DNA from: Lachnospiraceae bacterium
GTDB taxonomy: Bacteria; Bacillota; Clostridia; Lachnospirales; Lachnospiraceae
Assembly: GCA_017439665.1 (NCBI GenBank)
Contig: JAFSIS010000024.1
Location: 1 to 64,000, forward strand
Direction of reading: 5' to 3'
DNA: 64,000 nt
Shown: positions 10,177 through 17,758 of the stretch, piece by piece
How the letters are laid out: the number at the start of each line of letters is the position of its first letter
Position numbering within the stretch: the first letter of the stretch is position 1
Program-made: the position numbers and the translations under genes
Notes under the pieces: model-generated
Database searches by the model: none
What the model was told of the DNA's origin: nothing
What the model saw: the letters and a program-made list of their open reading frames with translations, nothing else

Positions 10177-10548
10177 ATGAGCCAGCAGCAATACCAGGTA
10201 ATCCGCGATTTTCTTTGCATTAAGATGCCTAAGGAAATCGATCACCATCATGCAGAGACCATCAGCCGCAGGGCAGATCAGTTTATCTGTCAGGAAAAAG
10301 TAAATAATATTATTTTTGATTTTGAAGAGACCGATTTCATGGACAGTTCAGGTATCGGGATCATTGCCGGAAGATATAAAAAAGTACAGGTTTTTGGAGG
10401 GAAGATCTATGTGGTCAATGCGGGAGTTCAGGTGAAAAGAATTCTTTCTCTGTCAGGGCTTCAGCAGTACATCATATGGATGAAAAAGGACAGAAAGAAG
10501 AATGCGGAAGGAAGGAGTCAGGTCACATGGAAACGAGAGGAAAATTAA
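10177..10548 (+). CDS. spoIIAA: Anti-sigma-F factor antagonist
   Basis: 123 residues, STAS domain. In the forespore it frees sigma-F by binding SpoIIAB after dephosphorylation. The phosphoacceptor region DFMDSSGIGIIAGRYK is intact (the serine corresponding to Ser58 of Bacillus). RBS GGGAGGAGC precedes the ATG. The 3' end overlaps spoIIAB by 22 bases. The C-terminus is somewhat longer and more basic than usual (KKDRKKNAEGR). Confidence 0.95.
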   Translation: MSQQQYQVIRDFLCIKMPKEIDHHHAETISRRADQFICQEKVNNIIFDFEETDFMDSSGIGIIAGRYKKVQVFGGKIYVVNAGVQVKRILSLSGLQQYIIWMKKDRKKNAEGRSQVTWKREEN

Positions 10549-10988
10549 AAACAGAAAACTGGATGCAGCTGCAGTTTGAGGCCAGATCGGAAAATGAGAG
10601 TCTGGCCAGGCTTGCAGTAGCCTCCTTTATCACACCCTTAAATCCCACGTTAGAAGAGATGGCAGATGTGAAGACTGCAGTATCAGAAGCAGTGACAAAT
10701 GCCATCCTCCATGGTTATGAGGAGGAAAGTGGTGTGGTATACATAAGCTGCAGGCTGGTGGGGGATCTTCTGGAGGTGGAGATTGAAGATAAGGGAAAAG
10801 GGATAGAAAATATAGAGCTTGCCATGGAACCTCTTTTTACCACCAAACCGGATGAAGACAGATCGGGAATGGGATTTTCCTTTATGGAGGCTTTTATGGA
10901 TGAACTGGAGGTGGAATCCTTTCCCGGGCAGGGCACCCGGATAATGATGAAAAAAAAGCTGGGAACAGGAGGCTGGTTTGAAGTCTGA
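10527..10988 (+). CDS. spoIIAB: Anti-sigma-F factor (serine kinase)
   Basis: 153 residues. A GHKL-type ATPase that binds sigma-F and phosphorylates SpoIIAA. The N box (EAVTNAILHGY), G1 box (IEDKGKGI) and G2 region (SGMGFSFMEAFMDELEVES) are present. I place the start at ATG 10527, which has GGAAGGAG upstream and gives a family-like N-terminus; the frame is open upstream to 10476 inside spoIIAA. It is translationally coupled to spoIIAA. Confidence 0.95.
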   Translation: METRGKLKTENWMQLQFEARSENESLARLAVASFITPLNPTLEEMADVKTAVSEAVTNAILHGYEEESGVVYISCRLVGDLLEVEIEDKGKGIENIELAMEPLFTTKPDEDRSGMGFSFMEAFMDELEVESFPGQGTRIMMKKKLGTGGWFEV

Positions 10989-11010
10989 AAAGGCTGTCAC
11001 GGCAGAAGGT
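10988..11010 (+). repeat. GGCTG-type pre-RBS motif (weak copy) before sigF
   Basis: AAAAGGCTG, TCACGG, CAGAAGG. It resembles the better copies at 48393, 48974, 58291 and 58382, each located just before a ribosome-binding site. The hairpin here is short, so this is the least certain member. Confidence 0.35.
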
Positions 11011-11020
11011 GAAAAGAGCT

Positions 11021-11737
11021 ATGGAGGAAAGTACAGCACTGATCGAGCGATTACAGGCAGGGGATAAAGAAGCAAGAGAGGTACTGATCGAGAAAAACCT
11101 GGGGCCGGTTCATCATATTGTCAAACGTTTTCTGGGAAGGGGAGTGGAGGCAGAGGATCTGTTTCAGATCGGGACTATCGGACTGATGAAGGCCATCGAC
11201 AAATTCGATCTTTCTTTTCAGGTAAAATTCTCTACCTATGCAGTGCCTTTGATCAGTGGAGAGATCAAACGATTCTTAAGGGATGACGGACTGGTGAAGG
11301 TGAGCAGAAGTCTGAAGGAAAACGGCTGGAAGATCAACCGGGCACTGGAGCAGCAAAAAAGAGAGCAGGGAAGGGATATGACTCTGGAGGAGTTGTCCGG
11401 GGCAACAGGGCTTGACCGGGAAGAGATCGTGATGGCCATGGAAGCCAATGTCCAGGTAGAATCCCTCTATAAATCCGTCTATCAGTCTGATGGAAGTGAA
11501 ATTTTTCTGGTGGATCAGGTGGTGGCAGAAGGAAGTGCCGGAGAAACGGTGCTGAATCACATTTTACTGGAGCAGCTGTTAAACGGTCTTGGAGATTCGG
11601 AAAGAAATTTAATACGAATGCGCTATTTTGAGAATATGACACAGGTACAAGTGGCAAAAATATTAGGGATAAGCCAGGTACAGGTATCCCGGACGGAGAA
11701 AAAAATCCTGACAGGAATGCGTAAAAGCCTGGAGTGA
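11021..11737 (+). CDS. sigF: RNA polymerase sporulation sigma factor SigF
   Basis: 238 residues, sigma-70 family. It directs early forespore transcription. Region 2 (AEDLFQIGTIGLMKAIDKFD and FSTYAVPLISGEIKRFLRDD), region 3 and region 4 (QVQVAKILGISQVQVSR) are all visible. ATG 11021 is preceded by AGAAGGTGA at good spacing; an in-frame GTG at 11009 is the alternative. It is third in the classical spoIIA operon, with spoVAA following 13 bases later. Confidence 0.95.
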   Translation: MEESTALIERLQAGDKEAREVLIEKNLGPVHHIVKRFLGRGVEAEDLFQIGTIGLMKAIDKFDLSFQVKFSTYAVPLISGEIKRFLRDDGLVKVSRSLKENGWKINRALEQQKREQGRDMTLEELSGATGLDREEIVMAMEANVQVESLYKSVYQSDGSEIFLVDQVVAEGSAGETVLNHILLEQLLNGLGDSERNLIRMRYFENMTQVQVAKILGISQVQVSRTEKKILTGMRKSLE

Positions 11738-11750
11738 AAAGGAGTTTGCC

Positions 11751-12380
11751 ATGGCAGAAACAACAGTCTATTTGAAAATGGATGCAAAAGTAAAAACGGC
11801 AAAGGAGTCGGTGTGTATTTCCGACCTGGGCAAGATCTATTGTCAGGATACCCATATTACCAACAAAATAAAGCCGCTGACCGTACATGTTTTTCAGTTA
11901 AAGGACAAAAACCGCTGTGTGATCAGTGCGCTGAAGGTGACGGAGCTGATCTATGGCTGCTGTCCTGCCTGTTCGGTGGACATTGTGGGAGAGACGGAAA
12001 CCGTTGTGGATCGGGTAAAGCCGACCCATACGCCAATGTGGCGGGTATGGCTGAAGGTAGCGCTGGTGTCTTTAGTCTGTTTTTTCGGGACCATGTATAC
12101 CATTATGGCCTACCACAATGAGATCAATATTGATATGCTTTTTGTAGATATCCATGAGTTGATTCTGGGAGAGGATAAGGATGGCTTTACCATGTTGGAG
12201 GCTGCCTACTCTGTCGGTCTGTCATTAGGGATTATCGTATTCTATAACCATATCGGCAGGCGCAGACTTACGCCGGATCCCAGTCCGGTAGAGGTAGAGA
12301 TGCGCTCTTATGAGGACAGCGTTAATACGGCACTGGTGGAGATGGCAAACAGGGAGGAAAAAACCATTGATGTTTCTTGA
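11751..12380 (+). CDS. spoVAA: Stage V sporulation protein AA
   Basis: 209 residues. Part of the SpoVA apparatus that moves dipicolinic acid across the inner spore membrane. The N-terminal soluble domain (VYLKMDAKVKTAKESVCISD) is followed by two hydrophobic segments (about residues 98-120 and 150-166), as in the family. RBS AAAGGAG. Direct continuation of the sigF operon and 11-base overlap with spoVAB support the call and suggest forespore expression. Confidence 0.92.
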   Translation: MAETTVYLKMDAKVKTAKESVCISDLGKIYCQDTHITNKIKPLTVHVFQLKDKNRCVISALKVTELIYGCCPACSVDIVGETETVVDRVKPTHTPMWRVWLKVALVSLVCFFGTMYTIMAYHNEINIDMLFVDIHELILGEDKDGFTMLEAAYSVGLSLGIIVFYNHIGRRRLTPDPSPVEVEMRSYEDSVNTALVEMANREEKTIDVS

Positions 12381-12870
12381 GTATTGTCTGATGATCCTGG
12401 GGGCACTGGGCTTTGGCCTTCTTTCTTCGGGAGGAGTTTTTACCGTTTTCGTCTCTGTGGGCCTGGTTCCCCGATTTGCTGATAAAACGCATACGGCTGA
12501 CCATATTATTAAATATGAGAATGCCATCGTGGCAGGAAGTGTATTGGGATGTATTTTCAGTATCTACCATGAAGTCTTTATCCCTTTTTTCAGTGCTCTG
12601 GGAAGGACACAGCTTGTGGGAAACGGACCGCTTATGGCGGAAGGGATTTTTGGACAGGGACTGTGCTGGGGAGACCTTATTCTGGGTGTGTTTGGCCTGT
12701 TTGCAGGAATGTTTGTAGGCTGTTTTGCCATTGCTATCGCAGAAATGCTCAATACCATCCCTATTTCTGTTCGCCGTATCGGCTTGGGAAGAGGGGCGGG
12801 CATCGTGCTCCTGGCTATTGCCCTGGGAAAAACGGCGGGCTCCCTGATCTACTATCTGGCAGGATTTTAG
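12370..12870 (+). CDS. spoVAB: Stage V sporulation protein AB
   Basis: 166 residues, about five hydrophobic segments, beginning MFLEYCLMILGALGFGLLSS. The family phrase VPRFADKT and the small, almost wholly membrane-embedded form fit SpoVAB. I chose ATG 12370 because GGGAGG lies upstream and the longer frame from 12310 overlaps spoVAA. The next spoVA gene (spoVAC) would be expected here but is 18.8 kb away beyond a mobile island. Confidence 0.92.
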   Translation: MFLEYCLMILGALGFGLLSSGGVFTVFVSVGLVPRFADKTHTADHIIKYENAIVAGSVLGCIFSIYHEVFIPFFSALGRTQLVGNGPLMAEGIFGQGLCWGDLILGVFGLFAGMFVGCFAIAIAEMLNTIPISVRRIGLGRGAGIVLLAIALGKTAGSLIYYLAGF

Positions 12871-12920
12871 AATAAAAAATATTACACAGTAAAAAGACAA
12901 AACAAAATAGTCAAAAAAAA

Positions 12921-13004
12921 ATAAAATTGATTGTTGGTCCAAAATGGTGTGGTAAGACAACCACTGCGAAAGAGAAAGCTAAAAGCATCTTGAAAATGCA
13001 GGAC
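12921..13004 (+). pseudogene. Fragment of an AAA_14/DUF4143-type ATPase (Walker A region)
   Basis: A frame reads KLIVGPKWCGKTTTAKEKAK then SILKMQD, matching the start of AAA_14/DUF4143 ATP-binding proteins (typical form LIEGPKWCGKTTTAE). Only this roughly 28-residue piece survives, without a start codon, and it runs into a terminator hairpin. It marks an old insertion and deletion just after spoVAB. Family assignment is from memory of the motif. Confidence 0.6.
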
Positions 13005-13030
13005 TTCATTTCTTATGGAGTCCTGTTTTT
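12999..13030 (+). terminator. Rho-independent terminator downstream of spoVAB
   Basis: CAGGACT and AGTCCTG form a 7-bp stem with an inner CAT/ATG pair, followed by five Ts. It now ends the spoIIA-spoVAA-AB transcript and cuts it off from spoVAC. Confidence 0.8.
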
Positions 13031-13062
13031 ATACGTTTGGAATCAAGAAATCCACTTCCCGT

Positions 13063-13126
13063 ATCGGCAAAAATAATGAGAAAAAGATAAAAGATATTGA
13101 TATTTTTGCCGATAATGTGATATACT
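13063..13126 (+). promoter_or_regulatory. Promoter of the HTH-Fic gene with a 13-bp inverted-repeat operator
   Basis: A perfect inverted repeat, ATCGGCAAAAATA (13063-13075) and TATTTTTGCCGAT (13101-13113), has its right arm between a -35 (TTGATA, 13097-13102) and a -10 (TATACT, 13121-13126) separated by 18 bases. A protein bound to the right arm would block the promoter. The adjacent gene has an N-terminal helix-turn-helix, so autoregulation is likely (inference). Confidence 0.65.
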
Positions 13127-13178
13127 ATACAATTGATTAGCGTAGTTTTTAGATTTGATTTATGACGGAGGAGAGTAG

Positions 13179-14069
13179 ATGCGATACCTTTCAGTTACTG
13201 AAATAGCCAAAAAGTGGAATGTATCGGAGCGTAGTGTAAGAAATTATTGCGCTCAGGGGCGTGTGATTGGTGCGTTCCTTACCGGAAAGACTTGGAACAT
13301 TCCCGAAAATGCAGAGAAACCGGAGCGTACCAACAAGAGAAAAGAAGAACCGATTACTCTGTTGGATATTCTGAAAGAACAGAAGGCAAGCAAATACTCC
13401 GGTGGAATTTACCATAAAACACAGATTGATTTGACATACAATTCCAACCACATCGAGGGTAGCCGTTTGACTCACGATCAGACAAGATATATTTTTGAAA
13501 CCAATACTATCGGTGTAGAAAACGAAGTCCTCAATGTGGATGATGTGATCGAAACGGCGAACCATTTCCGTTGTATCGACATGATTATTGAGAATGCCAA
13601 AACAGCGTTGACCGAGAAATTCATCAAGGAACTCCATTTGATTTTGAAAAATGGCACCAGTGATTCCAGAAAAGATTGGTTTGCTGTTGGTGACTATAAG
13701 AAGTTACCGAATGAAGTTGGTGGTATGGATACTGCCCTTCCGGAAGATGTTGCTGACAGGATGAAAGCGCTGCTGTCGGAATACAACGCCAGAGAGGAAA
13801 AAAAACTTGAGGATATTCTGGACTTCCATGTGAAGTTTGAAAGGATCCATCCCTTCCAGGATGGCAACGGCCGTGTGGGCAGATTGATTATGTTTAAAGA
13901 ATGCCTGAAATATAATATCGTCCCGTTTATCATTGAGGATAATTTGAAGATGTTCTACTACCGAGGATTGAAAGAATGGCACAATGAAAAAGGCTATCTG
14001 ACAGATACCTGCATGACGGCACAGGATAAATATAAAACATATTTGGATTATTTTAGGATTGCGCATTAA
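13179..14069 (+). CDS. Fic family protein with N-terminal helix-turn-helix
   Basis: 296 residues. An N-terminal MerR/excisionase-like HTH (YLSVTEIAKKWNVSERSVRN, residues 3-22) precedes a Fic domain with the full catalytic motif HPFQDGNGRVGR near residue 227. Such enzymes usually AMPylate a target protein. An inhibitory-helix motif SNHIEGS (pattern S/T-x-x-x-E-G) near residue 89 fits a class II, self-inhibited Fic protein. RBS GGAGGAGAG precedes the ATG. The gene appears intact, unlike its neighbours. Its operator-like inverted repeat suggests self-regulation. Target unknown. Confidence 0.88.
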   Translation: MRYLSVTEIAKKWNVSERSVRNYCAQGRVIGAFLTGKTWNIPENAEKPERTNKRKEEPITLLDILKEQKASKYSGGIYHKTQIDLTYNSNHIEGSRLTHDQTRYIFETNTIGVENEVLNVDDVIETANHFRCIDMIIENAKTALTEKFIKELHLILKNGTSDSRKDWFAVGDYKKLPNEVGGMDTALPEDVADRMKALLSEYNAREEKKLEDILDFHVKFERIHPFQDGNGRVGRLIMFKECLKYNIVPFIIEDNLKMFYYRGLKEWHNEKGYLTDTCMTAQDKYKTYLDYFRIAH

Positions 14070-14089
14070 GCAGGAAACGGGGTGCAGCT

Positions 14090-14677
14090 ATGTCAGTAGA
14101 AAAGAACTGGCAATTTGAGCTTGAAGAATATATCAAACAGGGTGAGCCTGGTCAAATTGAAAAGAGTGAAGCATGGCAGACTGCAATCGGCTTGCAGGCA
14201 GTAGATGGTTTGAAAATTTCTGCTTATCTGTTAGATACGGCCAAGGAACATATCGAAGGAAAAATCAGTATTGATGAAGTGCAAAAACGCATTCAGAGCT
14301 ATTATGAACAACGTACTGATCGCACAGAGATTGAGAACAACCAAGGAAGCGGATATTGTGTCCGCAAGAATTGCGAAGCTATTAGGCGAGAAAGCGTTCC
14401 AGTTCTCACCGGCTGAATGGCTGACGATTCACCGTAGACTGTTTGAAGGTGTATTTACCCATGCCGGTCAGATTCGTCAGTATAATATTACGAAAAAAGA
14501 ATGGGTGCTGAAAGGCGATACCGTCACCTACGCAGCGTGGAGTAGTATCAAGGACACCCTTGATTATGATTTTGCAACGGAGAAACAGTTTTCTTATGAG
14601 GGCTTGTCCGTGGAACGCAGCGTGAAGCATCTTGCCAAGTTTGCTTCGGATATTTGGCAGATCCATCCGTTCTGCGA
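14090..14677 (+). pseudogene. Fic toxin with VbhA-like antitoxin segment, 5' half (frameshifted and split)
   Basis: The first frame (from ATG 14090) encodes a VbhA-antitoxin-like helical segment (LQAVDGLKISAYLLDTAKEH). Around 14335-14345 the coding sense passes to another frame by a one-base shift. This frame reads EADIVSARIAKLLGEKAFQF through ASDIWQIHPFC, the N-terminal part of a Fic domain. It stops abruptly at HPFC, in the middle of the HPFx(D/E)GN motif. The missing remainder (EGNTRATAVF and onward) is found at 27596-28090. So the gene was broken by insertion of the 12.9-kb element and also carries a frameshift. Confidence 0.85.
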
Positions 14678-14685
14678 CGATGACG

Positions 14686-15040
14686 TTATAATAGGGACAA
14701 GTCAGTTGACCCAAGCAAAATCAAGGGTTGCGCTGATTTGTCCTAATTTTTTATCATCCCGGATGGGATATGAAAGAGGACGGCGCCGAAAACAATCATA
14801 TCTACGAACCAAAGTCGGCCGGGAGTGTGCTACGGCATAGGATCCGGCTTGGGAGATTGCGAGGTAAAATAAGAAGATTAGGACTTTGTGCGGTACTGCA
14901 GACCGCCGGAGTCCTTTTTCTTTTATTGAAAAGCTGTACCGGCGAAACACTGGGGCAGGGTCAAGGCTCTCATGATTCTGCATGAGAGATGGAAATCTTG
15001 GGATAGAAATCCCGTCTGCGAAAAGGAAGGAGACAAGTCT
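14686..15040. other. Left end of the element, non-coding
   Basis: About 350 bases without a convincing gene. It holds a strong terminator (14880-14920) and two perfect hairpins in the SymE-like leader: CTCTCATG/CATGAGAG (14967-14988) and GGGAT/ATCCC (14999-15012). SymE toxins are classically controlled by an antisense RNA over the leader; an antisense promoter was not identified. Confidence 0.5.
14880..14920 (+). terminator. Rho-independent terminator near the left end of the element
   Basis: AGGACT/AGTCCT outer stem and GCGGT/ACCGC inner stem followed by a run of Ts. No intact gene precedes it now. Confidence 0.75.
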
Positions 15041-15259
15041 ATGATAGATAAAAAGAAAAGGAATCTGAAGGGGTATGGTCAGGGCGGTGGTTATAAATAT
15101 CTGGAAGTGCCTACAATCATCTTACGAGGAAAATGGTTGTTGGCAGCAGGCTTTGACATCGGAGATTATATCTTCGTTGTATGCGAGGACGGACGGTTGG
15201 TGATCACGCCTGACGCGGAGAGGGCAAAGCTGGCTGAGGCGGAAGCGGCTTTCATGTAA
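15041..15259 (+). CDS. SymE-family toxin-like protein, C-terminally truncated
   Basis: 72 residues containing the SymE-type AbrB-like fold signature VPTIILRGKWLLAAGFDIGD followed by CEDGRLVITP. SymE proteins are type I toxins that act on nucleic acid. ATG 15041 has GGAAGGAG upstream. The natural C-terminus was longer: the stop codon belongs to a 68-bp insertion, beyond which the original frame resumes at 15325. Whether the shortened form is active is unknown. The upstream hairpins are consistent with RNA-level control. Confidence 0.7.
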   Translation: MIDKKKRNLKGYGQGGGYKYLEVPTIILRGKWLLAAGFDIGDYIFVVCEDGRLVITPDAERAKLAEAEAAFM

Positions 15260-15336
15260 AAATCTTCTTACCGTACTATGTAAAAAAGAGATTACCTAAC
15301 AGTGTAAAATTTTGCTTGAAATTTGCGGCTTTCATG
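15245..15336 (+). repeat. 68-bp insertion flanked by 12-bp direct repeats in the SymE-like gene
   Basis: GCGGCTTTCATG occurs at 15245-15256 and 15325-15336. The 68 bases between introduce a stop at once and contain two copies of an imperfect 18-bp repeat (TTACC...TGTAAAA type). Removing one repeat plus the insert joins the two coding pieces in frame. This looks like a small insertion with target duplication, or a mini-element footprint. Confidence 0.7.
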
Positions 15337-15450
15337 GAAAGGGAAATGAAATCCCTGCAGAAGAGATTCGAGGTGGAAAAGGAAAAGCTTCATCTGCAGT
15401 TCGTGGCGGAACAGGGCGCTCAGTACGGGAAGGAGGCTGCCTATGTTTGA
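15334..15450 (+). pseudogene. Detached 3' end of the SymE-like gene
   Basis: The frame MEREMKSLQKRFEVEKEKLH and onward (to AAYV, stop 15448-15450) continues the SymE-like protein once the 68-bp insertion is removed. It is a charged helical tail. It overlaps the next start codon by eight bases, so the original genes were probably coupled. Confidence 0.6.
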
Positions 15451-15685
15451 TGCGAATGAGCTGGAAACCCTGGACGCAAAGTATTTCACCATCATATACA
15501 GAGATCCGTATGATGTGACCATCCGTTCCAAGAACACGGGGCATTATTGGAGCCTTCACAGTCCGGATTGTCCGGAGAATAATATAGTCGTCATCTTTCA
15601 TTTTATACGAACTCTATGGTTATGCGAACTTTCTGCCCTGAAACCGTTGATTTTTAAGGATTCCAGAAACAAAAAGTTCGCATAA
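15443..15685 (+). pseudogene. Small element-borne ORF, 3' part replaced by nested insertion
   Basis: Starts at ATG 15443 with a strong AAGGAGG site. The first about 53 residues (MFDANELETLDAKYFTIIYR, ending near NNIVVIFH) look like a small protein that often follows SymE-like genes in related elements (recollection, not searched). After about 15603 the sequence changes character and the frame runs through a recombinase-associated inverted repeat to a stop. So the 3' end was probably lost when the Tn554-like element inserted. Confidence 0.5.
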
Positions 15686-15686
15686 C
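15619..15686. repeat. 14-bp inverted repeat at the left end of the Tn554-like relic
   Basis: GTTATGCGAACTTT (15619-15632) and AAAGTTCGCATAAC (15673-15686) are a perfect inverted repeat with a 40-base spacer, 58 bases before the recombinase start. It could be a recombinase binding/end site or an operator. Confidence 0.7.
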
Positions 15687-15744
15687 ATCCCTTATCGTGT
15701 ATCATTGTCTTACCCCTAAAAATCTAACGAAAGGAGTGGATGAC

Positions 15745-17631
15745 ATGGTACACTTTGATAACAACGTCCTGATATTGGAAGATAACCTCAGAGATTTCCA
15801 TTACCTTCCAAAAGTTATTCATCGGGAAAGAAACCATCTGGATAATCTCAAGGCGTACATGAATGCCAATGGCATCTCTGTTTTTAGCCTGGACATGGCC
15901 ATCGGGTGGTGTGACGAAAAAATCACTTCCTCCGAGCATCGCCCATGCATTCTTTCTATCAACAGGCTCAACGATGTATATGAGCATGGCAGGATACTCG
16001 CCTCACATCTCAGGCTGTTTGGGGAGTTGTCGGATGCTTTTCAAGATGCTATCTCCGATTATCTTGAACACATTTCTTCCTATACCGATGGCACCCGCGA
16101 GTGGTACCGAAGAGTATGTACGCATTTTTGCCTTTTTGCCCAACATCATAATACCGATACCCCGGACGGGATCAGCTACGAATTGGTGAAGAATTATCAT
16201 GCTTTTGTATCTGAAGCCGGCACATACCGCCATTATGAAACGCAGATCAGCAACTTTCTCGTGTATCTTGGTGAAAATCACAAATGCAGCACCGGTATTT
16301 CCGCCTGTATGTTTTATGGGAAATTCGGCAGAGTTTTTTTAGCATCCGACCTGTCCGATAATGATCGCGCTACATTGGAGAAAATCAAAAATCATAATGC
16401 TTCCACATCAACGGCGGATGCTTTTCACGCCAGCATTTCCTCTTTCAGGAAAGAACTGCTGGCGATCGGCTACGATATGCAGGGTTCTGCCGGGACTGTA
16501 TGTTACCTTAACTGGCTTTATGTTTTCCTTGCCTCCGCGGATATGGGGTACTGCAGACAGGCTGCGGATTTATGGGCTAAGGCTGCGGCCGGATCCGTGT
16601 TTGATCCGAAATACATCAAACAGGCATACCGTAGCTTTGGCCTGTATGATGATTACGTGTCAAAGGGCACAGTGTTCCCAGGCAAGTATAATTCAAGCAA
16701 TCCGAACTACTATGACCAGATCCCGTTATGGTGCAGGGAAAAGGTTGACCGTTTTGTTAATGACAGGAACCGGGAAGGGAAAGCGGAAAGCACAATCCGC
16801 CAGAACCGCTCCCACATTTCTAAGTTCTGCCTCTTTTTGGTGTCCGAGGGTCTGGAATCCTTTGATGAGCTTACACCGGAGCTTGTGAAGAAGTCCGTTC
16901 TACAGAATGCCGGCCTTGCCATCGGAACCAGATGGTCATACAACTATGGCGTCCGCGTTTTTTTGATCAGCATGGAAATACGAAACGAGCTCAGGTCCGG
17001 ATTCCATCTGGCAGTACCGCGTCTTTGTTCAGATGAGGAAAAGATTGTGACAGTGATGGGGCAAAACGACATCGACTCCATTGTCGCATACTGCCAGAAT
17101 GCAGCGACACCGTTAGGACTTCGGGATGCAGCAATCCTCAAACTCGGGATGAACACAGCATTCCGCAGTATCGATGTTGTCTCACTGAAGGTCACTGACA
17201 TCGACTGGAAGAACAGGATGATCAGGATTATACAAAGCAAAACTAAGGTCGAGCATATCCATCCGGTAGACGTTGACACGCTTAATTCGATCTTCCTGTA
17301 CCTGAAGGAAGGCCGTCCGAAAAAGGCAGGATGCGATAACGTGTTCGTATCTTCCAAGGTTCCCTTTGGCCCGTTAGGAACCGGGGCTTGCATCAACGCC
17401 ATGCAGAGGGCAGGATCTACCGTGACGCAGTTTCATTGTCTCAGAAGAACCTATGCAACAGACACGCTTCGCGCGGGCGCAACCATTGCGGAAACAGCTG
17501 AATTGCTTGGGCAGTCTGACACAAACTCGGTGCACAAATATACATCCCTCGACAGCGACCGCATGAAGCTGTGTCCGCTTTCGATGGGAGAAATGGGAAT
17601 AAGCTTGGAAGGGAGGTATGCTCATGTCTGA
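15745..17631 (+). CDS. Tyrosine recombinase, TnpB (Tn554)-like
   Basis: 628 residues, close to the about 630 of Tn554 TnpB. The C-terminal catalytic domain has the first Arg in NTAFRSIDVVSLK, the H-x-x-R box in TQFHCLRRTYATD, and the final His/Tyr in TNSVHKYTSLD, so the active site is complete. The long N-terminal part is probably DNA binding. I chose ATG 15745 (AAAGGAG upstream) rather than the frame start at 15697. The stop overlaps the start of a second recombinase, as in trio-type elements, but that partner is truncated, so transposition is doubtful. Confidence 0.85.
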   Translation: MVHFDNNVLILEDNLRDFHYLPKVIHRERNHLDNLKAYMNANGISVFSLDMAIGWCDEKITSSEHRPCILSINRLNDVYEHGRILASHLRLFGELSDAFQDAISDYLEHISSYTDGTREWYRRVCTHFCLFAQHHNTDTPDGISYELVKNYHAFVSEAGTYRHYETQISNFLVYLGENHKCSTGISACMFYGKFGRVFLASDLSDNDRATLEKIKNHNASTSTADAFHASISSFRKELLAIGYDMQGSAGTVCYLNWLYVFLASADMGYCRQAADLWAKAAAGSVFDPKYIKQAYRSFGLYDDYVSKGTVFPGKYNSSNPNYYDQIPLWCREKVDRFVNDRNREGKAESTIRQNRSHISKFCLFLVSEGLESFDELTPELVKKSVLQNAGLAIGTRWSYNYGVRVFLISMEIRNELRSGFHLAVPRLCSDEEKIVTVMGQNDIDSIVAYCQNAATPLGLRDAAILKLGMNTAFRSIDVVSLKVTDIDWKNRMIRIIQSKTKVEHIHPVDVDTLNSIFLYLKEGRPKKAGCDNVFVSSKVPFGPLGTGACINAMQRAGSTVTQFHCLRRTYATDTLRAGATIAETAELLGQSDTNSVHKYTSLDSDRMKLCPLSMGEMGISLEGRYAHV

Positions 17632-17758
17632 ATTATTATCCTTCCAAAGCCAGATAGGATACAGGATTGAGGGCTTTATAGCTGAAAAGAAAGCACTTGG
17701 TTTTAATATGCCTGAAGGATCTGGACACAAATGGTGCGAAAGCACCTGCCGGATATGA
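17624..17758 (+). pseudogene. N-terminal remnant of a second tyrosine recombinase
   Basis: ATG 17624 overlaps the previous stop and has GGGAGG upstream. The first 28 or so residues (YRIEGFIAEKKALGFNM) look like the start of another tyrosine recombinase. Around 17705-17712 the sequence joins directly into DUF927 coding sequence in a different frame, so the rest of this gene was deleted. Confidence 0.65.

Noticed and set aside
14770..14985. 71-codon frame at the left end of the element
   Set aside because: Runs through a strong terminator hairpin; no ribosome site.
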